Shown: positions 10,001-21,000 of the stretch, piece by piece | How the letters are laid out: each line of letters starts with the position of its first letter | How positions within the stretch are numbered: the first letter of the stretch is position 1 | DNA from: Cryptomeria japonica | Taxonomy: Eukaryota > Streptophyta > Pinopsida > Cupressales > Cupressaceae | Direction of reading: 5' to 3' | DNA length: 58,000 nt | Assembly (NCBI RefSeq): GCF_030272615.1 | Contig: NC_081411.1 | Coordinates: forward strand, 42,773,140-42,831,139 | Notes under the pieces: model-generated | What the model saw: the letters and a program-made list of their open reading frames with translations, nothing else | The model's database searches: none | What the model was told of the DNA's origin: nothing | Position numbers and translations under genes: made by a program

Positions 10001-10469
10001 ACGAAAGCATCATCTTAGAGCTCAGGCAGCTGCTTCTCAAACTTTGCAATCTCCAAAAACACCTTCAACAAGCATTATTCCATTTTCTCCTCAGCCGGAC
10101 ATTGAGCCTAAATCTCCTAAACATAAGATGCATGATGGTCTTGATCCTGTGCGAGTTAAAGATCCTATTTTTATAAATCTTGATGATGATATGGATGAAA
10201 ATGTTATTCATGATGAAAATGTTACTCCTCTTGCTTCTGATAGTGAATATGAACTTGTTGATATTGATAACCATTTATCTAATGAATTTTATAAAGCACT
10301 TATCCTAGCTCCTAGACAAGAACAATGTGGCTCGGAACATGAACATAGCCCTTGTTTGGATCTTGTGATAGCTCCATCTGCTGTGTTGGATGTTCCTCCT
10401 CTAGCGTGTTCCCTACCTTCCCGAAACATTGATCAGCAAGATCGGGGGGTAGATGACGTGCTAGACTAG
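7026..10469 (+). CDS. Gag-protease-like polyprotein of element A (1147 aa)
   Basis: Intact ORF from an ATG at 7026 to a stop at 10467-10469. Residues about 1-120 are basic then acidic; about 150-270 is a Pro/Ser/Thr/Asn-rich linker; about 345-472 matches a plant retrotransposon Gag domain (landmarks ALQWYCSLP and FIQQFQNN). Near 579-592 there is CQFHRQPGHDTEKC, a CX2HX4HX4C knuckle of the type seen in Tat-lineage Gag. About 680-810 aligns with the protease of element B: LIDPSCMINV against LIDNGAGLNI, and LGYPWLSSMKAI against LGRPWIHAMQAV. The Gly after the catalytic Asp is replaced (DPS), so proteolytic activity is doubtful. The rest is Pro- and Lys-rich with an Arg-rich patch near 995. No RT, RNase H or integrase follows. 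Being intact in an element with about 1.3 percent LTR divergence, it may still have been under selection at insertion. Confidence 0.85.
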   Translation: MSFTTISPTYTIPVRRSRRIKSFRGLTTEEMEPNLSSLFNEDMGNSSNPPNDEEALHEVSEEQLSKLDNQFDDFHQWMSQEYPDSQALPLIEGLKRMLQSDKNGIDILRGIAHIVDSNVMPMKSCAETLGYTQPPTQDNHSIPLTTPIASIPTFTSNIMTTSTQDIPPMITSHGGNPSSSINPLPSFNPTSSFIPPMSVPITSPQMNMTQGGNSFNHSIPPCSVPLVQSSPMTNYHRVPPPYSLPSFNNITPPSQSNTSNMNSSTEATINNLAQTVSSLKQQIASMNQSKFSVPTFDVASPLSLDIVRAIPPKHVEIPHLELYNGKGDPLTHVKTFQTICTDFAYDQRLLAKLFTRTLRDKALQWYCSLPSYSITSFEQLANAFIQQFQNNISPKVTLIDLMHCKQGVKEKVTDFIGRYKHLYAQISFPVPDNDIQRIFISNLQKDIRDKLLFSEFTSFQQLCATLHNYQLTVSQMEQSHPMAPSDKGDSSQQPFGKFKPNRDSIKFNENIINNNVNAASGVPPISKFFKKERKYTPLNESLHSIMNKLLEQNVLTLPPIRQIDPAKITSPYFDNKSFCQFHRQPGHDTEKCFSLKGKIQGLIDNNTISVSGVNDKGNTSVAPPNQNLQIFTDPLPSHISNAIEANDSSLSSDGLVSMTPNVINFVEQQEIPKEPSITFDSSETIRAPDGPLYIVAKVKNTPCRGVLIDPSCMINVITEEFLFNLQLNQVIYDKTDVIVKLFDAFSSPAIGSITLPIEVHNKSLDVNFATIPSSEQFRVKLGYPWLSSMKAIASPIHKCLKFPYNGEVVTINHSLFKPAERTSSVPIDYFWPKQFQSLPPRSDHLFKSYQKWKTDMILSLSEPRTPKLDIPIILEKEVLPLKDKTNVFPQEDSQPIPMDVTMPISNKLPKNRPIPPRHDGLGLLPKPNIPPLYGAVPPPSFYREKRPSSPPIIQPKRPQPKHPSAKDENIPPPQSSPLPTKTRRNCSARERRRKHHLRAQAAASQTLQSPKTPSTSIIPFSPQPDIEPKSPKHKMHDGLDPVRVKDPIFINLDDDMDENVIHDENVTPLASDSEYELVDIDNHLSNEFYKALILAPRQEQCGSEHEHSPCLDLVIAPSAVLDVPPLACSLPSRNIDQQDRGVDDVLD

Positions 10470-11191
10470 TTACATTAGCATAGCAGATTCTCTCCTCCTC
10501 TCTTGTGCTACTTCTTCTATATGTTATTCTCATTCTTCTATTTGTTGTCCTTAGTGTTGTCTACTTGAGGACGATGAAAAGCATTGAGATCTCTCGATCT
10601 CTCTCATGTTGACTCAAAAGACACGTGTTCCCTTCTTCTAGGTGACCTTCCTTGATTGGAGAATGAAGAACAATTATGCATACATACATATGATATATAT
10701 ACATGAATTATCATATAGCATACTGACCCCGAGGAAAGTGAAGTCACCTCGTGCTTTGTGTTTTGTGTCTATTATCCTTGGGTTTATCTCACACTTGGGG
10801 GCTAAATCCTTGCGATAACGTGCTCCTTTCTCATTTCTTATGTGTATCACTACGTTAAAACAATCACCCCCGGTGAGGCGTGTGCGATCGCTTTAACGTA
10901 GGGGGGCATACATCCCGTTCATATCTTTTCAAGATACTTGAAAATTTCTTGGTAAATTTAACCTTGCCTTGAGAATTTTTGATATCTTTCTTGCATGACT
11001 CATAGTGAGGAAACCTTAATACTGACAGTCATGGTTCTTCCTCGTGATCTTTCCTTTTACTTTGTCAATCGAAGTCGTAAGATCCTTAGTCCACTGGGGG
11101 CTTGGTGTATCTTGCCTCCTTGACGTGGTGAAAGTCTTTCAATATTGTTTCCTTGTACTTTACCGGAAGTATGAGCATACATACTCCCGCT
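10470..11191 (+). other. 3' non-coding region of element A
   Basis: No gene seen. It contains CTTGGGGGCTAAA near 10794, GGGGGGCATA near 10904, CACTGGGGGCTT near 11090 and the polypurine tract at 11192. The last three have counterparts in the same order in element C (about 2031, 2152, 2255), which suggests extra polypurine or structural signals. Confidence 0.55.
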
Positions 11192-11206
11192 AAAGTGGGG
11201 GCTAAA
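11192..11206 (+). promoter_or_regulatory. Polypurine tract of element A
   Basis: AAAGTGGGGGCTAAA directly before the 3' LTR; identical in element C. Confidence 0.85.
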
Positions 11207-12492
11207 TGTAGCGTCCTAAAATTGCGACACTTGCAATTTCGACTCCATTTCGGTCTTCACGATGGCGACGCAACACGCAACCTGAATGGAGACCCCAAAA
11301 CTTGCTCACGACACTGAAAACTGCATTTTTCAAGCATCCTGGCTTGAACCTCCTTGCACCCTGCTGTCCCGGGAGGTGGGACCAGAGCGCCCAGCGCCTT
11401 GGTCCTTCAGGACTAGGGCGCCCAGCGCCCTGGTCCCCAGGACCATGGCGCCCAGCGCCCTGGTCCCTGGGTCCTATTTTGGGCCCGGTCTCCTAAGGGG
11501 TCTCGGGTCTTTTTGTTTGCAATTTGGAAATTACATTTCCTGGTCGGCCTAAGGTCGGGAAAATCAGTCTTTTAACCCTAATTGGCAAGTATATAAACTA
11601 CATTTTTCTCTCTCATTTGGATATAACACATACATGAGGAGGATATATGTGAAAAGCGTGGAAACTATACTCAAGCATTCAAGCATTTAAGCATTCAAGC
11701 ATTCCTTCAAGCAATTGATCATTTCAAGTCTCCATTCAAGGCTAAGTGTTGCATTCAAGTCAAGGATTCAACCATTGAAGAGGAGATCACTTACTACATG
11801 CTACTACAACATACAACATACAACATCTAAACCTTCGCACATAAGGATACAAACATCCTTAGAACAAGGTATTAGTACTTGTTTTACAGTCATTTACATT
11901 TACAGCTCTTGCTCATTTCTTGGTTAATTCCAAAACCGGGGTTTGACCTAAAGGCAAACCCCTAATCCCTAACCCCCCAATCATCTTCGCTTTTCTGTGT
12001 GTAGGTTGCAGGTACGCGGCTGAAATTGAAGATCTGGAATCCTTGTGCAGAGACGAACCGATCCCCCTTCGTTTGACGGATTTTTCGGAGGACCGTGGCG
12101 CCGGGCGCCATCGTCCCGACAACTTTTGCTCAAATTTGCAGGACAGCGCCGTATCGACATTTTACTGCTAATTCCAGGTCCGTAGCTTCATACTATATTC
12201 CTATCTCAGTTTATAAGTGAATCTTTGTCACTTTCTATGTATTCCTAGCTTAATTCTTCTATGCACATTCTTTACAAAAGAGGGTAGCCTTGCTTTCTTA
12301 ACCCTTGAAACACATTTAGCATCCAATCTTGCATTGCGTGGGATTGGATCTTGTGGGTTTCAACCCCTCTTTTGAATGTAAAGTCTCTCCCCTAAGTGAA
12401 AACCATCGAATCCTAGCGAACCTCCCTTCTCTCTCCTCAGAGTTGGAAGAGGGGAGAACAACTAGGGTTCGATCGCGATTTTCCGCTTTACA
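11207..12492 (+). repeat. 3' LTR of element A
   Basis: 1286 bp copy of 4559-5845. It is followed at once by CTTTG (12493-12497), the same five bases that precede the 5' LTR, which fixes both ends of the element. Confidence 0.95.
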
Positions 12493-13779
12493 CTTTGATG
12501 GTTTTTTATTTAACAGTTTCAGGTTCTAATAGAAAAATACAAGGATCTTCATCCTTTTTCTCAAAACTTGTTCCTTCTGAAATTTCAAGACATTCATCTA
12601 CACGGACATCAACACTTTCAACAATTTTCTGTGTCCGGTTGTTGAAGTATTTATAGGCCTTACTCTTGGTGGAATAGCCAAGAAATATGCCTTCATCACT
12701 CTTAGCTTCAAACTTATTTATGTAGTCACCTCTTTTAATAAAACATTTTCTTCCAAATATTTTAAAATAGCTAGCATCAGGTGATTTTACATACCAGTAG
12801 TCATATGGGGTCTTGTTCTTACCTTTCTTAACTAGTACTCAGTTCATTGTGTACACTGTTGTGCTTACAACTTCTTTCCAAAATGTTTTTGGTACACCTC
12901 CTTGAATCAACATAGTTCTAGCCACTTCAACCATAGATCTATTGTTTCTCTCTATTATACCATTCTCCTATGGTGTCCTTGGTGTAGAAAGTTTTCGCTT
13001 GATACCATTGTCATCACAATATTTAGTGAACTCTGTAGAAGTGAATTCACCACCTTGATCTGGTCTCAAACATTTAATATTCTTACCACTTTCTTTCTCA
13101 GTTAAGGCTCTGAATGCCTTTAATTTGTCAAAAGCTTCATTCTTATCCTTCAAGAATGTGACCTACATCATCCTTGAACAATCATCGGTGAAGATCATAA
13201 AGTATCTGTCACCTTGAATGCTTCTAGTTCTTATTGGTCCACATAGATCTGTATGAACCAAACCTAACAAATTCTCTACTAAGAAAGTCTTGCTCTTGAA
13301 AGTTGAAGAAGTCATCTTTCCTAGTTGACATTCCTTACAAAGAGAATTAATCGGTTTGTCTAGCTGAGGCAGACCTCTTACAATCTTAGACTTGCTTACT
13401 TTAATAATATTGTCAAAATTAATATGATAAAATCTCCTATGCCAAATCCATCTATCATCCATCTTTGCAATCAAACAATTGCTAACTTTAGGATTGAGAT
13501 GAAACAAGTTACCTTTTTTTTGTTTACTGGTAGCAATCAATTCTCCTTTGTTGTCAAAGATTCTGCTTATACTATTTATGAATTCTAGTGGGTATCCTCT
13601 ATCATTAAGTTGTGCCACACTAAGAAGATTGTGCTTCAGGCCTTCAACCAAGTAGACATCTTCAACACTGCTTTTCCCATTAAGAGAAATAACTCCTTTG
13701 TCTTTCACCATACAGGGTGAATCACTGTCAAATCTGATAACACCGCCATCAAATTCTTTTAGTGAAATAAATTTTCTTC
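12493..13779 (-). pseudogene. Copia pre-integrase and integrase region (element D)
   Basis: Read on the minus strand from 13779. First comes the tail of the protease region and a GAG_pre-integrs zinc domain (landmarks NLLSVAQLNDRGYPLEF, WHRRFYH, then CKECQLGK). Then comes the integrase core with HTDLCGPI (first Asp), RPDQGGEFTS (second Asp) and NGIIERNNRSM (Glu), followed by the copia integrase C-terminal region (FGRKCFIKRGDY, EGIFLGYSTKSKAY). At least four in-frame stops interrupt it: just before 13163, near 12968, in the stretch near 12838, and near 12512. It is bounded by the 3' LTR of A on the left and the 3' LTR of B on the right, both with matching target duplications. Inactive. Confidence 0.9.
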
Positions 13780-15580
13780 TGATGCTCTGCAAAAAGGATT
13801 AGAAAACCTGTTTGATGGAAACACACACAAGAGCACAAGAAACAAACGTTAGTGTTAGCAACAAAAGATTATCCTAAACAGGCATATCAAGAGAGATATT
13901 AAGCATGAAATAGAAAGCATATAAACATAGAATGAAATAGCTAATCAAGATGCTCATAGTTGCTCCTCCCTTGTTCCTCTCCTCTCCAAGTCCCAAATGA
14001 GTGTAGCTCTCAGCTTTTAGCACTAGCCATGGATGCCATATGGAGATTCAAGATGGTTGAATATGATAAGCAAATACTATGCAAGAGTAGATAGTGATGC
14101 TATGAAAAAGCTCTATGCTAATGCCAGTATAACAACAATACTCTAAAATGCTTCCTCTTGCTTGAGGAGAAGGGTTCTATTTATAGAAGAAATGGGGAAA
14201 TGAAGGGTTAAGATTGAATGGTTTAATCAAGGGCCAAGTTTGAAAGTTGGGGATCCATGTGCACAATTGGCACCAATAAAATGGTGACAAGTGTCAACAT
14301 AGGATTGGGTTGAGAGAAGAGGTTGGAGGCATTAAAGGCCTGAGAAGACCTCATGGTTATCTAGAAGGTAAGGGTCAAGTCTAAATTAAGATTACCCATT
14401 GGATTAAGAGTTAATCCAAGGATAAACCTTTGTGCAAATGATTAAGAGATAATCATGGTCAAAGCATTAATGGCCTGATGAGACCTTTGGGTTGGGTAGA
14501 GGTTGAGTCAAAACAAATGTTTTAACCATGTGGGAGGGTTGAATTAACCATAAATGGTTATTGGAGATTTTGGGGATTAAGTGGTTGAAGGTTGAAAGCT
14601 TTCAAAGGTTATCCAAGACTTTGAGGGTTAATTTGTTGAACACACAAAGCATTAATTGCTTTTCAAAGACTTTGGAGTCTTTGAGAAGTGACTCCAATTT
14701 GCTTAGGAATGTGACAATATTTAGGGGATGGATTAGGCTAATTAGGAAGGGTTTAGAAGAATCTAGAAGGGGTTTAGGCATACAAGTGGATTTTGTAGGA
14801 AAATGCAAGTGGGAGAAATTTTGGTATTTTCAATTAAAATAAAATCATTTATTTCAATTAAATGGTGTAATTTGCATTTGGATAAATATTCAAATAAATA
14901 TTAATTTATTTAAATGAGAAAAATGAAGATAAAGCATTTAAAATGCTTGAAGACTTTGAGGGAAACCATTAAAGGCTTGAAGACTTTAAGGAAAACCATT
15001 AAAGTCTTAAGAAGACTATAGAAGGAAGCCATCAAGTTTGAAGACTTTAAAGCCATCAAGTTTGACTACTTTAAGGGAAACCATTAAAGGTTTCAAGTGG
15101 GTGAGGATAAATAGGATTTTAAATAAATAATTTATTTAAAATAGTTGTGCAACTTGCTTTTGTAGGAAAATACAAGTGGGTGGAGGATAAAGGTGATTTA
15201 AATAAATTATTTATTTAAAATAATTGTGCAATTTGCATTTGTAGGAAAATGCAAGTGGGTGGAGGATAAAGGTGATTTAAATAAATGTTAATTTATTTAA
15301 ATGTGAGAGGTGGGATTTTGGGGGATTTAAATAAATATTAATTTATTTAAATGTGAGAGAATATTTAATTAAATAAATATGATTTATTTATTTAATTAAT
15401 GGTCTGAATTTGGTTAAGTGAATTAAATCAAATAAATTGAATAATTTATTTAATTAATAGGAGAAGAGGGTTAAGATGAATTAATTAAATATTAATTTAA
15501 TTAATTATTAATTGATGGTTAAATAATCAAATAAATACTAAGTATTCATTTAATTAAGTGGACAGATTTATGTGACTACA
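13780..15580 (-). repeat. 3' LTR of element B
   Basis: 1801 bp, identical to 28026-29826 apart from one visible substitution. In element sense it starts TGTAGTCACATAAATC and ends GCAGAGCATCA. The U3 (14186-15580 here) is built of short repeats and AT palindromes. The open frames at 14561-14842 and 14602-14808 recur in the other LTR simply because the LTRs are identical, and I do not consider them genes. Confidence 0.97.
14940..15560. repeat. Tandem repeats and TTTAAATAAA palindromes in the U3 of LTR B
   Basis: Two zones. At 14940-15095 a GAAGACTTTAAGG...ACCATTAAAG unit of about 30-35 bp recurs several times. At 15110-15400 an approximately 70-80 bp unit (AGGAAAATRCAAGTGGGTG followed by GATTTAAATAAAT...ATTTATTTAAA) recurs, and AT-only palindromes continue to 15560. 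The same lies at 29186-29806 in the other LTR. Repeated U3 modules often act as enhancers in LTR elements; here that is inference. Confidence 0.8.
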
Positions 15581-18025
15581 TTTGCCCCTCTTTGAGACGG
15601 TGCGGTTTATCGCGTCGTTTCAAAGAAAGAAAAATAGGTGTGAAGAAATGCCCCATAAAATGTAAATTTAATGGGTGGTATGCCCCCTCGAGAGATGGGC
15701 CGAATTTTATTTTGAAAAATCGGGCGATCTCTCGAAAAAGAATGCAAAGTGGAGGGGAGGTAGAATAGAAGAAATTAGAACTAATGATGAAAGAATGGGA
15801 GAAAATGGAGTGAATATGAAGAAACAACAAGCCAACGAGTACCCTGAGGTCATGCAAGAGATACATAGTAGATGTAGTGTGGGGTTTGGATTGATGCTAT
15901 ACAATTGATCAAAATTGGTTGGACAATCTGGTGCAATCGGTTGAATTGCCCCGGTCAAGTCAAAGCGTGACAGTTGATGTCAGTTGGTCGCTTGAACATG
16001 ATAAAGTCTGAGTAAGTGAATCAAAGTGACCTGATGGTGACTTAGACAATTGATGCAATTGCCCGATGAAGTCAAGGTATATGAAGCAAAAATACTCGTT
16101 GAGACGTAGACAATTGATGTAATTGTCCATTGGATTGTGTTTGATTGGTTGATCAATTGATAGTGTGTGCATGTGATGGATGGTTGTGGGGAATCATGGC
16201 AGCCCCGTTGAGACTAGGTCATTATGATAAATGCCTGATGTAGTCTAGGATTACCATGATCGATTACCTGTTGAGACCCGAAGATACTTGATCAGAGTAT
16301 CTGTTGATAGTCTAGGTGTGTGGGAGTCGATGTATCTGTGCAAAATAGAGTAACTTTCTTGATTTATTGGATGACTTAGGATAGGAAACACAATCCCTCC
16401 TATTTTAGAGATGGATGGTGATGAACGTGGCTTGATTAGGTTGATTGGGACATGATGTAGGGTATGTGATGGTGATTATCGAGATGGGGAGGGTGAGGGG
16501 GGATTCGATGTTAGATAGAAGATATGGAGGACTAGGACCGAGTCCTATGGAAGAAGATGAGTAAAATAGAGTATGCATTATTATGACTACGTATGCATGA
16601 TATGCAGCTATTATGAATGTATGGATGGGTGGAATGCAACGAAATGCAATATATACAGATGAGATGAAATGACGATCCATAGTGCTTTATTTTTCATCAT
16701 TGAGCTTTAAAATGTTGTAAGAAAATACAAGCAACTTGACATAAAGATTCAAGATGACCAGAGTATTTCTTACATGGATTTGATATAGCAAGTTAATACA
16801 AGCAACTTGATATAATGGATCAAGTTGACCTGAGTATTGCTTGCGGAACAGACAAGGATTATCTCCGTTCATGCATGACTTGGATCGTCCTCCTTGATCT
16901 TAGGCTGATCATATCCTGAGACAAGTGCATACCGTACAAAGAAATAAAACCTTTATCCAGTTTGGACGAGGTAGGAGGAACCAAAGGAAGAGCATTGTAC
17001 CTGCAAACAAACAGTATATACATAAAGAATAAAGAATAAGGATCCTTGGTAATGGTTCATGCTCATATGGTCGAGGTATACGCTGTAGTCAGCAAGCCGT
17101 AGTGATCTATGATTGCATTTGGCATAAGATCACATAGCCTAGTGAACTTCCCACGTAGACACCATTAGTACATGCCCCAGAACTTCATCGGAAATAATGC
17201 GCAAATGATACAAAACAATGCTGAAAGATCCCGATACAGATAAACGAACGATTGTACTCACAAATCAACCAAGTATTTGATAACTTAACATAATTTTCTT
17301 GTCAAAGAAAACGTCATCTTGTCTTTGTTTTGGTAAGGAAGGATGCATCCTTGTTTAAAGACAGGTTTGGATTTGTTAATGTCGATTGTGTGGTTTGATT
17401 GGTAAATGGTCATTGTGTGAGTATTTTGTCAATGTTTATTTTGTATCTGATTGGATAAATATGTACAAGGTGTTGCCATGTTTTTGTGTGATTTTTGATG
17501 GGTTTTCCGATGTTTTTTGGATTTTGTGAAACAATTTTGAATGTTTTTGGTATTTTGAGAGTCATTTTTGAATGTTTTTGGATTTTTGATGATTGTTTGA
17601 ATGAAGAACTTAATGAATCATAAGACAATGTAGAATCCACTTCCATCAATAGGTTAAGGGCATTGCCCCCAGTGTAGACATGACTATGATATAGCGGGAT
17701 GCAGGATGCATGTAGTACTTTCTTGGATTTGTAGATTTATAACAAGCCATGGTTGTTGGATGGATGGATGTATGTATGAAGTAGATGTGATCGCAACGAG
17801 CCTGAAAGATACTGGAGCCATTGCCTTTACGAGTGGCGCCTGTTTGCCAGGTTTTCACCATCGCACTTACCTAAGGTGCCACCGGAGTGGCTGTTCACTG
17901 TTTGGATGCATGATTTTTCTTTACTTTTTTTTTTTTTGGAATGTTTTTGTATTTCTTTAGGACATTTTTCTGAATGTTTTTGGTATTTTTGCCAGTATAT
18001 CTGGGAGCCTAATACTCTATGCAGC
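15581..18025 (-). other. 3' non-coding region of element B with polypurine tract
   Basis: In element sense the last 13 nt before the LTR are AAAGAGGGGCAAA (plus-strand 15581-15593), the polypurine tract. The rest (2.4 kb) has no gene I can support. It contains degenerate repeats: GACAATTGATGYAATTG at about 16045 and 16108, a 72-bp-period pair at 16724-16845, and several GAATGTTTTTGG units at 17538-17580 and 17939-17990. Long 3' regions with tandem repeats are typical of Ogre-type elements. Confidence 0.7.
16724..16845. repeat. Diverged direct repeat, 72-bp period
   Basis: AATACAAGCAACTTGAYATAA followed by TCAAGWTGACC and GAGTATT occurs at about 16724 and again at about 16796, inside the 3' region of element B. 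Confidence 0.7.
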
Positions 18026-21000
18026 TTATGTGTAAAACCGTTTGAGGTGTATGCTGTTGATTGGATCTGCGAGCGGTTCTCCTTCTGATGTAGCCAACTG
18101 ATATGCCCCAGACCTGAATACAGCAGTGACAACATATGGGCCCAGCCAATTTGATTCAAACTTGCCTTGATGTTCTCTGTTTGGTTGGTTGCGTGGATTC
18201 TCTCGGAGAACAAGATCACCTACCTCAAATGTACGGGATCTAACTCGGTGATTGTAGCTTCTACTCATGCGCTGCTGATAGGCTTTGAGGTGATTGTATG
18301 CAGCTTGTCGCTTCTCATCAAGTAACTCTAAGTCCTGAAGACGGGATACTCTGTAGGCTTCATCATCGATGAGATTATGCAAGGAAACTCGTAAGGATGG
18401 TATCTCGACCTCAATAGGTAAGATAGCTTCAGCACCATAGACCAATGAATAAGGAGTTGCACCTGTAGGGGTTCGAATGCTAGTTCGATATGCCCATAAT
18501 GCTGGATTCAATTGAACATGCCAATCACGACCGGCATCATTGACTGTCTTCTTTAGGATTCTCAATATGTTTTTATTGGATGCTTCGGCCTGACCATTGC
18601 CTTGTGGGTAATAGGGAGTGGAAAAGCGGTGTTGGATATGAAATTTCTCACAAAGCTCACGAACATCCTGATTTTTGAAAGGAAGACCGTTATCTGTGAC
18701 AATGGACATGGGCACACCATACCGGCAGATGATGTAATTGAGGATGAATGAGGCAATCTGCTTGCCGGTGACTTGGGTAAGTGGAACAGCTTCGATCCAC
18801 TTGGTGAAATATTCGGTGGCGGTAATAATGAATTTATGGCCATTGGATGAAGATGGATGGATTTTACCCACAAGGTCAAGGCCCCATTGACAAAAAGGCC
18901 ATGGTGTTGTGATTGGTTGTAGTTCCTGTGCTGGTGCATGTATCAGGTCGCCATGAACTTGACATTTCTTGCATTTCCTGACAAAGTAGTAGGAATCCTT
19001 TTCCATAGATGGCCAATAGTATCCAGCTCGCATGATCTTCTTGGCTAGTGATGGACCACTTGAATGAGTCCCGCAAATTCCTTCATGTACCTCTTCCAAA
19101 GCCTTTGTTATCTGACCTTGTTCCAGACATCGAAGGAGAGTACCATCAAGACCGCGTCGGTATAGGGTTTCGGCAATAATGGTATATCGAGCAGTTTGGC
19201 GAATGAAGGTTTTACGTTGGTTATTTGATTGGTTGGGAGGAAGGGTGTGATCGCGGAGATAGGTGTAGAACTCACCGTACCATGGGGATTCAGAACTGAC
19301 AAGGTGACATATCATGTCGGATTCGGGGATATCATAAGCGGGAATCCAAAGCTGTTCTACCAAGAACTCGTAGCGTGTTGAATTTTGTGGAAGATCTAAG
19401 AGAGATGCGATGGTAGCCATGGCGTCAGCAGCTCGATTCTGATCTCTTGGTATCTGCTCAAAAGTGATAGTAGTAAATGATGTCTTTAGAGTGTCCACCA
19501 TTTGCTTATATGGCATGAGTTTATCATCCTTGGTCTGATACTCATCTGTTGCTTGTCGAATGACTAGTTGGGAATCGCCATATACTTGCAATTCTTTTAA
19601 TTTCCATTGTATGGCTAATCTGAGTCCTGTGATCAAGGCCTCATACTCTGCTATGTTGTTTGTGCATGGAAATGTGAGCCTGTAAGACTTCGGGATGCTA
19701 TCACCTTGAGGTGTGATAAACAGAATGCCTGCCCCCGAGCCGTGCCTAGTGTATGAACCATCAAAATATAGTTTCCATGGCTGTGCTTCTGTGATCATGA
19801 ATATCTCTTCATCTGGAAAATTGGAAATGAGAGGATGATCGCCTATGAGTGGTGCATCGGCCAACTGATCTGCAATAACTTGCCCTTTGATAGCCTTACG
19901 GTCCACATACTCAATGTCGAATTCACTTAGAATCATTACCCATTTGGCCAAACGACCTGTCAATGCTGCTTTGCTGAGTAAATACTTGAGTGGATCAATT
20001 TTTGCGATTAGTTGTACCTTGTGTGTTAACAGATAGTGCCGCAATTTAGTGGCTGCTAAGATTACTGCTAGGCAAGCTCGCTCAATAGGTGTGTAATTGA
20101 GTTCATAGCCAACCAGTGTGCGAGAGATGTAGTATATAGCACATTCTTTGCCTTCTGCATTATGTTGTGCCAGTAGTACACCCAATGATGTACTTGTTGC
20201 CGAGATATAGAGTAACAATGGTCTACTTGGATCTGGTGGCATCAGCAATGGTGGATTCATGAGATAGTCTTTAAGTGTCTGAAATGCTTGCTGGCATCGA
20301 GCATCCCACTGAAAGCGGATGTTCTTGTGTAGCAGGTGTGTGAATGGGTGACACTTATCAGCCAATTGTGCAATGAATCTGCGGATAGATTGAAGCCATC
20401 CTTGTAGTGTTCTTAGCTGACTGATATTCTTTGGAGGTGGCATGTCCATGATTGCCTTAACCTTTGCTGGGTCAACCTCAATGCCTTTGCTTGAGACAAT
20501 GTATCCTAGAAGCTTCCCGGAGGTCACTCCGAAGACACATTTCTTTGGGTTGAGTCGAACATGGTACTGTTCCAGTCTATCAAAGATTTTATCTAAGATG
20601 TGAAGATGTCCTTCTCTAGTAAGTGATTTTGCTAGTAAATCATCCACATAATCTTCCATTATAGTATGCATCATGTCATGGAAGATGGTGGTCATTGCTC
20701 TTTGATAGGTCACTCCTGCATTCTTTAGACCAAAAGGCATTACATTCAAGCAGTATGTGCCCCATGGACATGTGAAGGCTGTCTTATGTTGGTCCTCTGG
20801 TGCGATCTTTATTTGATTGTATCTCGAAAAGCCATCCATGAGTGAAAGCATGGCATGTCCTGCTGTCAAATCTACTATGATGTCGATATTTGGTAGAGGG
20901 AAGTCATCTTTAGGACATGCCTTATTCAGATCTCTGAAGTCTGTACAAATGCGGATGCCCCCTTTTGGTTTGCCGACTGGCACAATGTTGGAGATCCATT

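Larger units (their letters stand above)
4559..12492 (+). mobile_element. Element A: non-autonomous gag-only gypsy (Tat-like) retrotransposon
   Basis: Complete element: LTRs at 4559-5845 and 11207-12492, both TGTAGCG...TTTACA; primer site at 5849; polypurine tract at 11192; duplicated target CTTTG at 4554-4558 and 12493-12497. It inserted into copia D between integrase and RT. By eye the LTRs differ at about 17 substitutions and one 1-bp indel (about 1.3 percent), so it is moderately young. The only long ORF is a gag-protease-like protein; there is no RT, RNase H or integrase in the 7.9 kb, so transposition would need enzymes from another element. It resembles the class described as TR-GAG or LARD-like elements. 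Confidence 0.92.

Noticed and set aside
9778-10176. 132-codon Leu-rich frame on the plus strand
   Set aside because: Out-of-frame shadow of the element A gag ORF.
14561-14842. 93-codon open frame found identically at 28807-29088
   Set aside because: Both lie in the identical LTRs of element B, antisense to the element, and show no domain. Identity reflects LTR copying, not gene conservation.
17827-18219. 130-codon minus-strand frame overlapping the end of pol
   Set aside because: Overlaps the integrase tail in another frame and has no recognisable motif.
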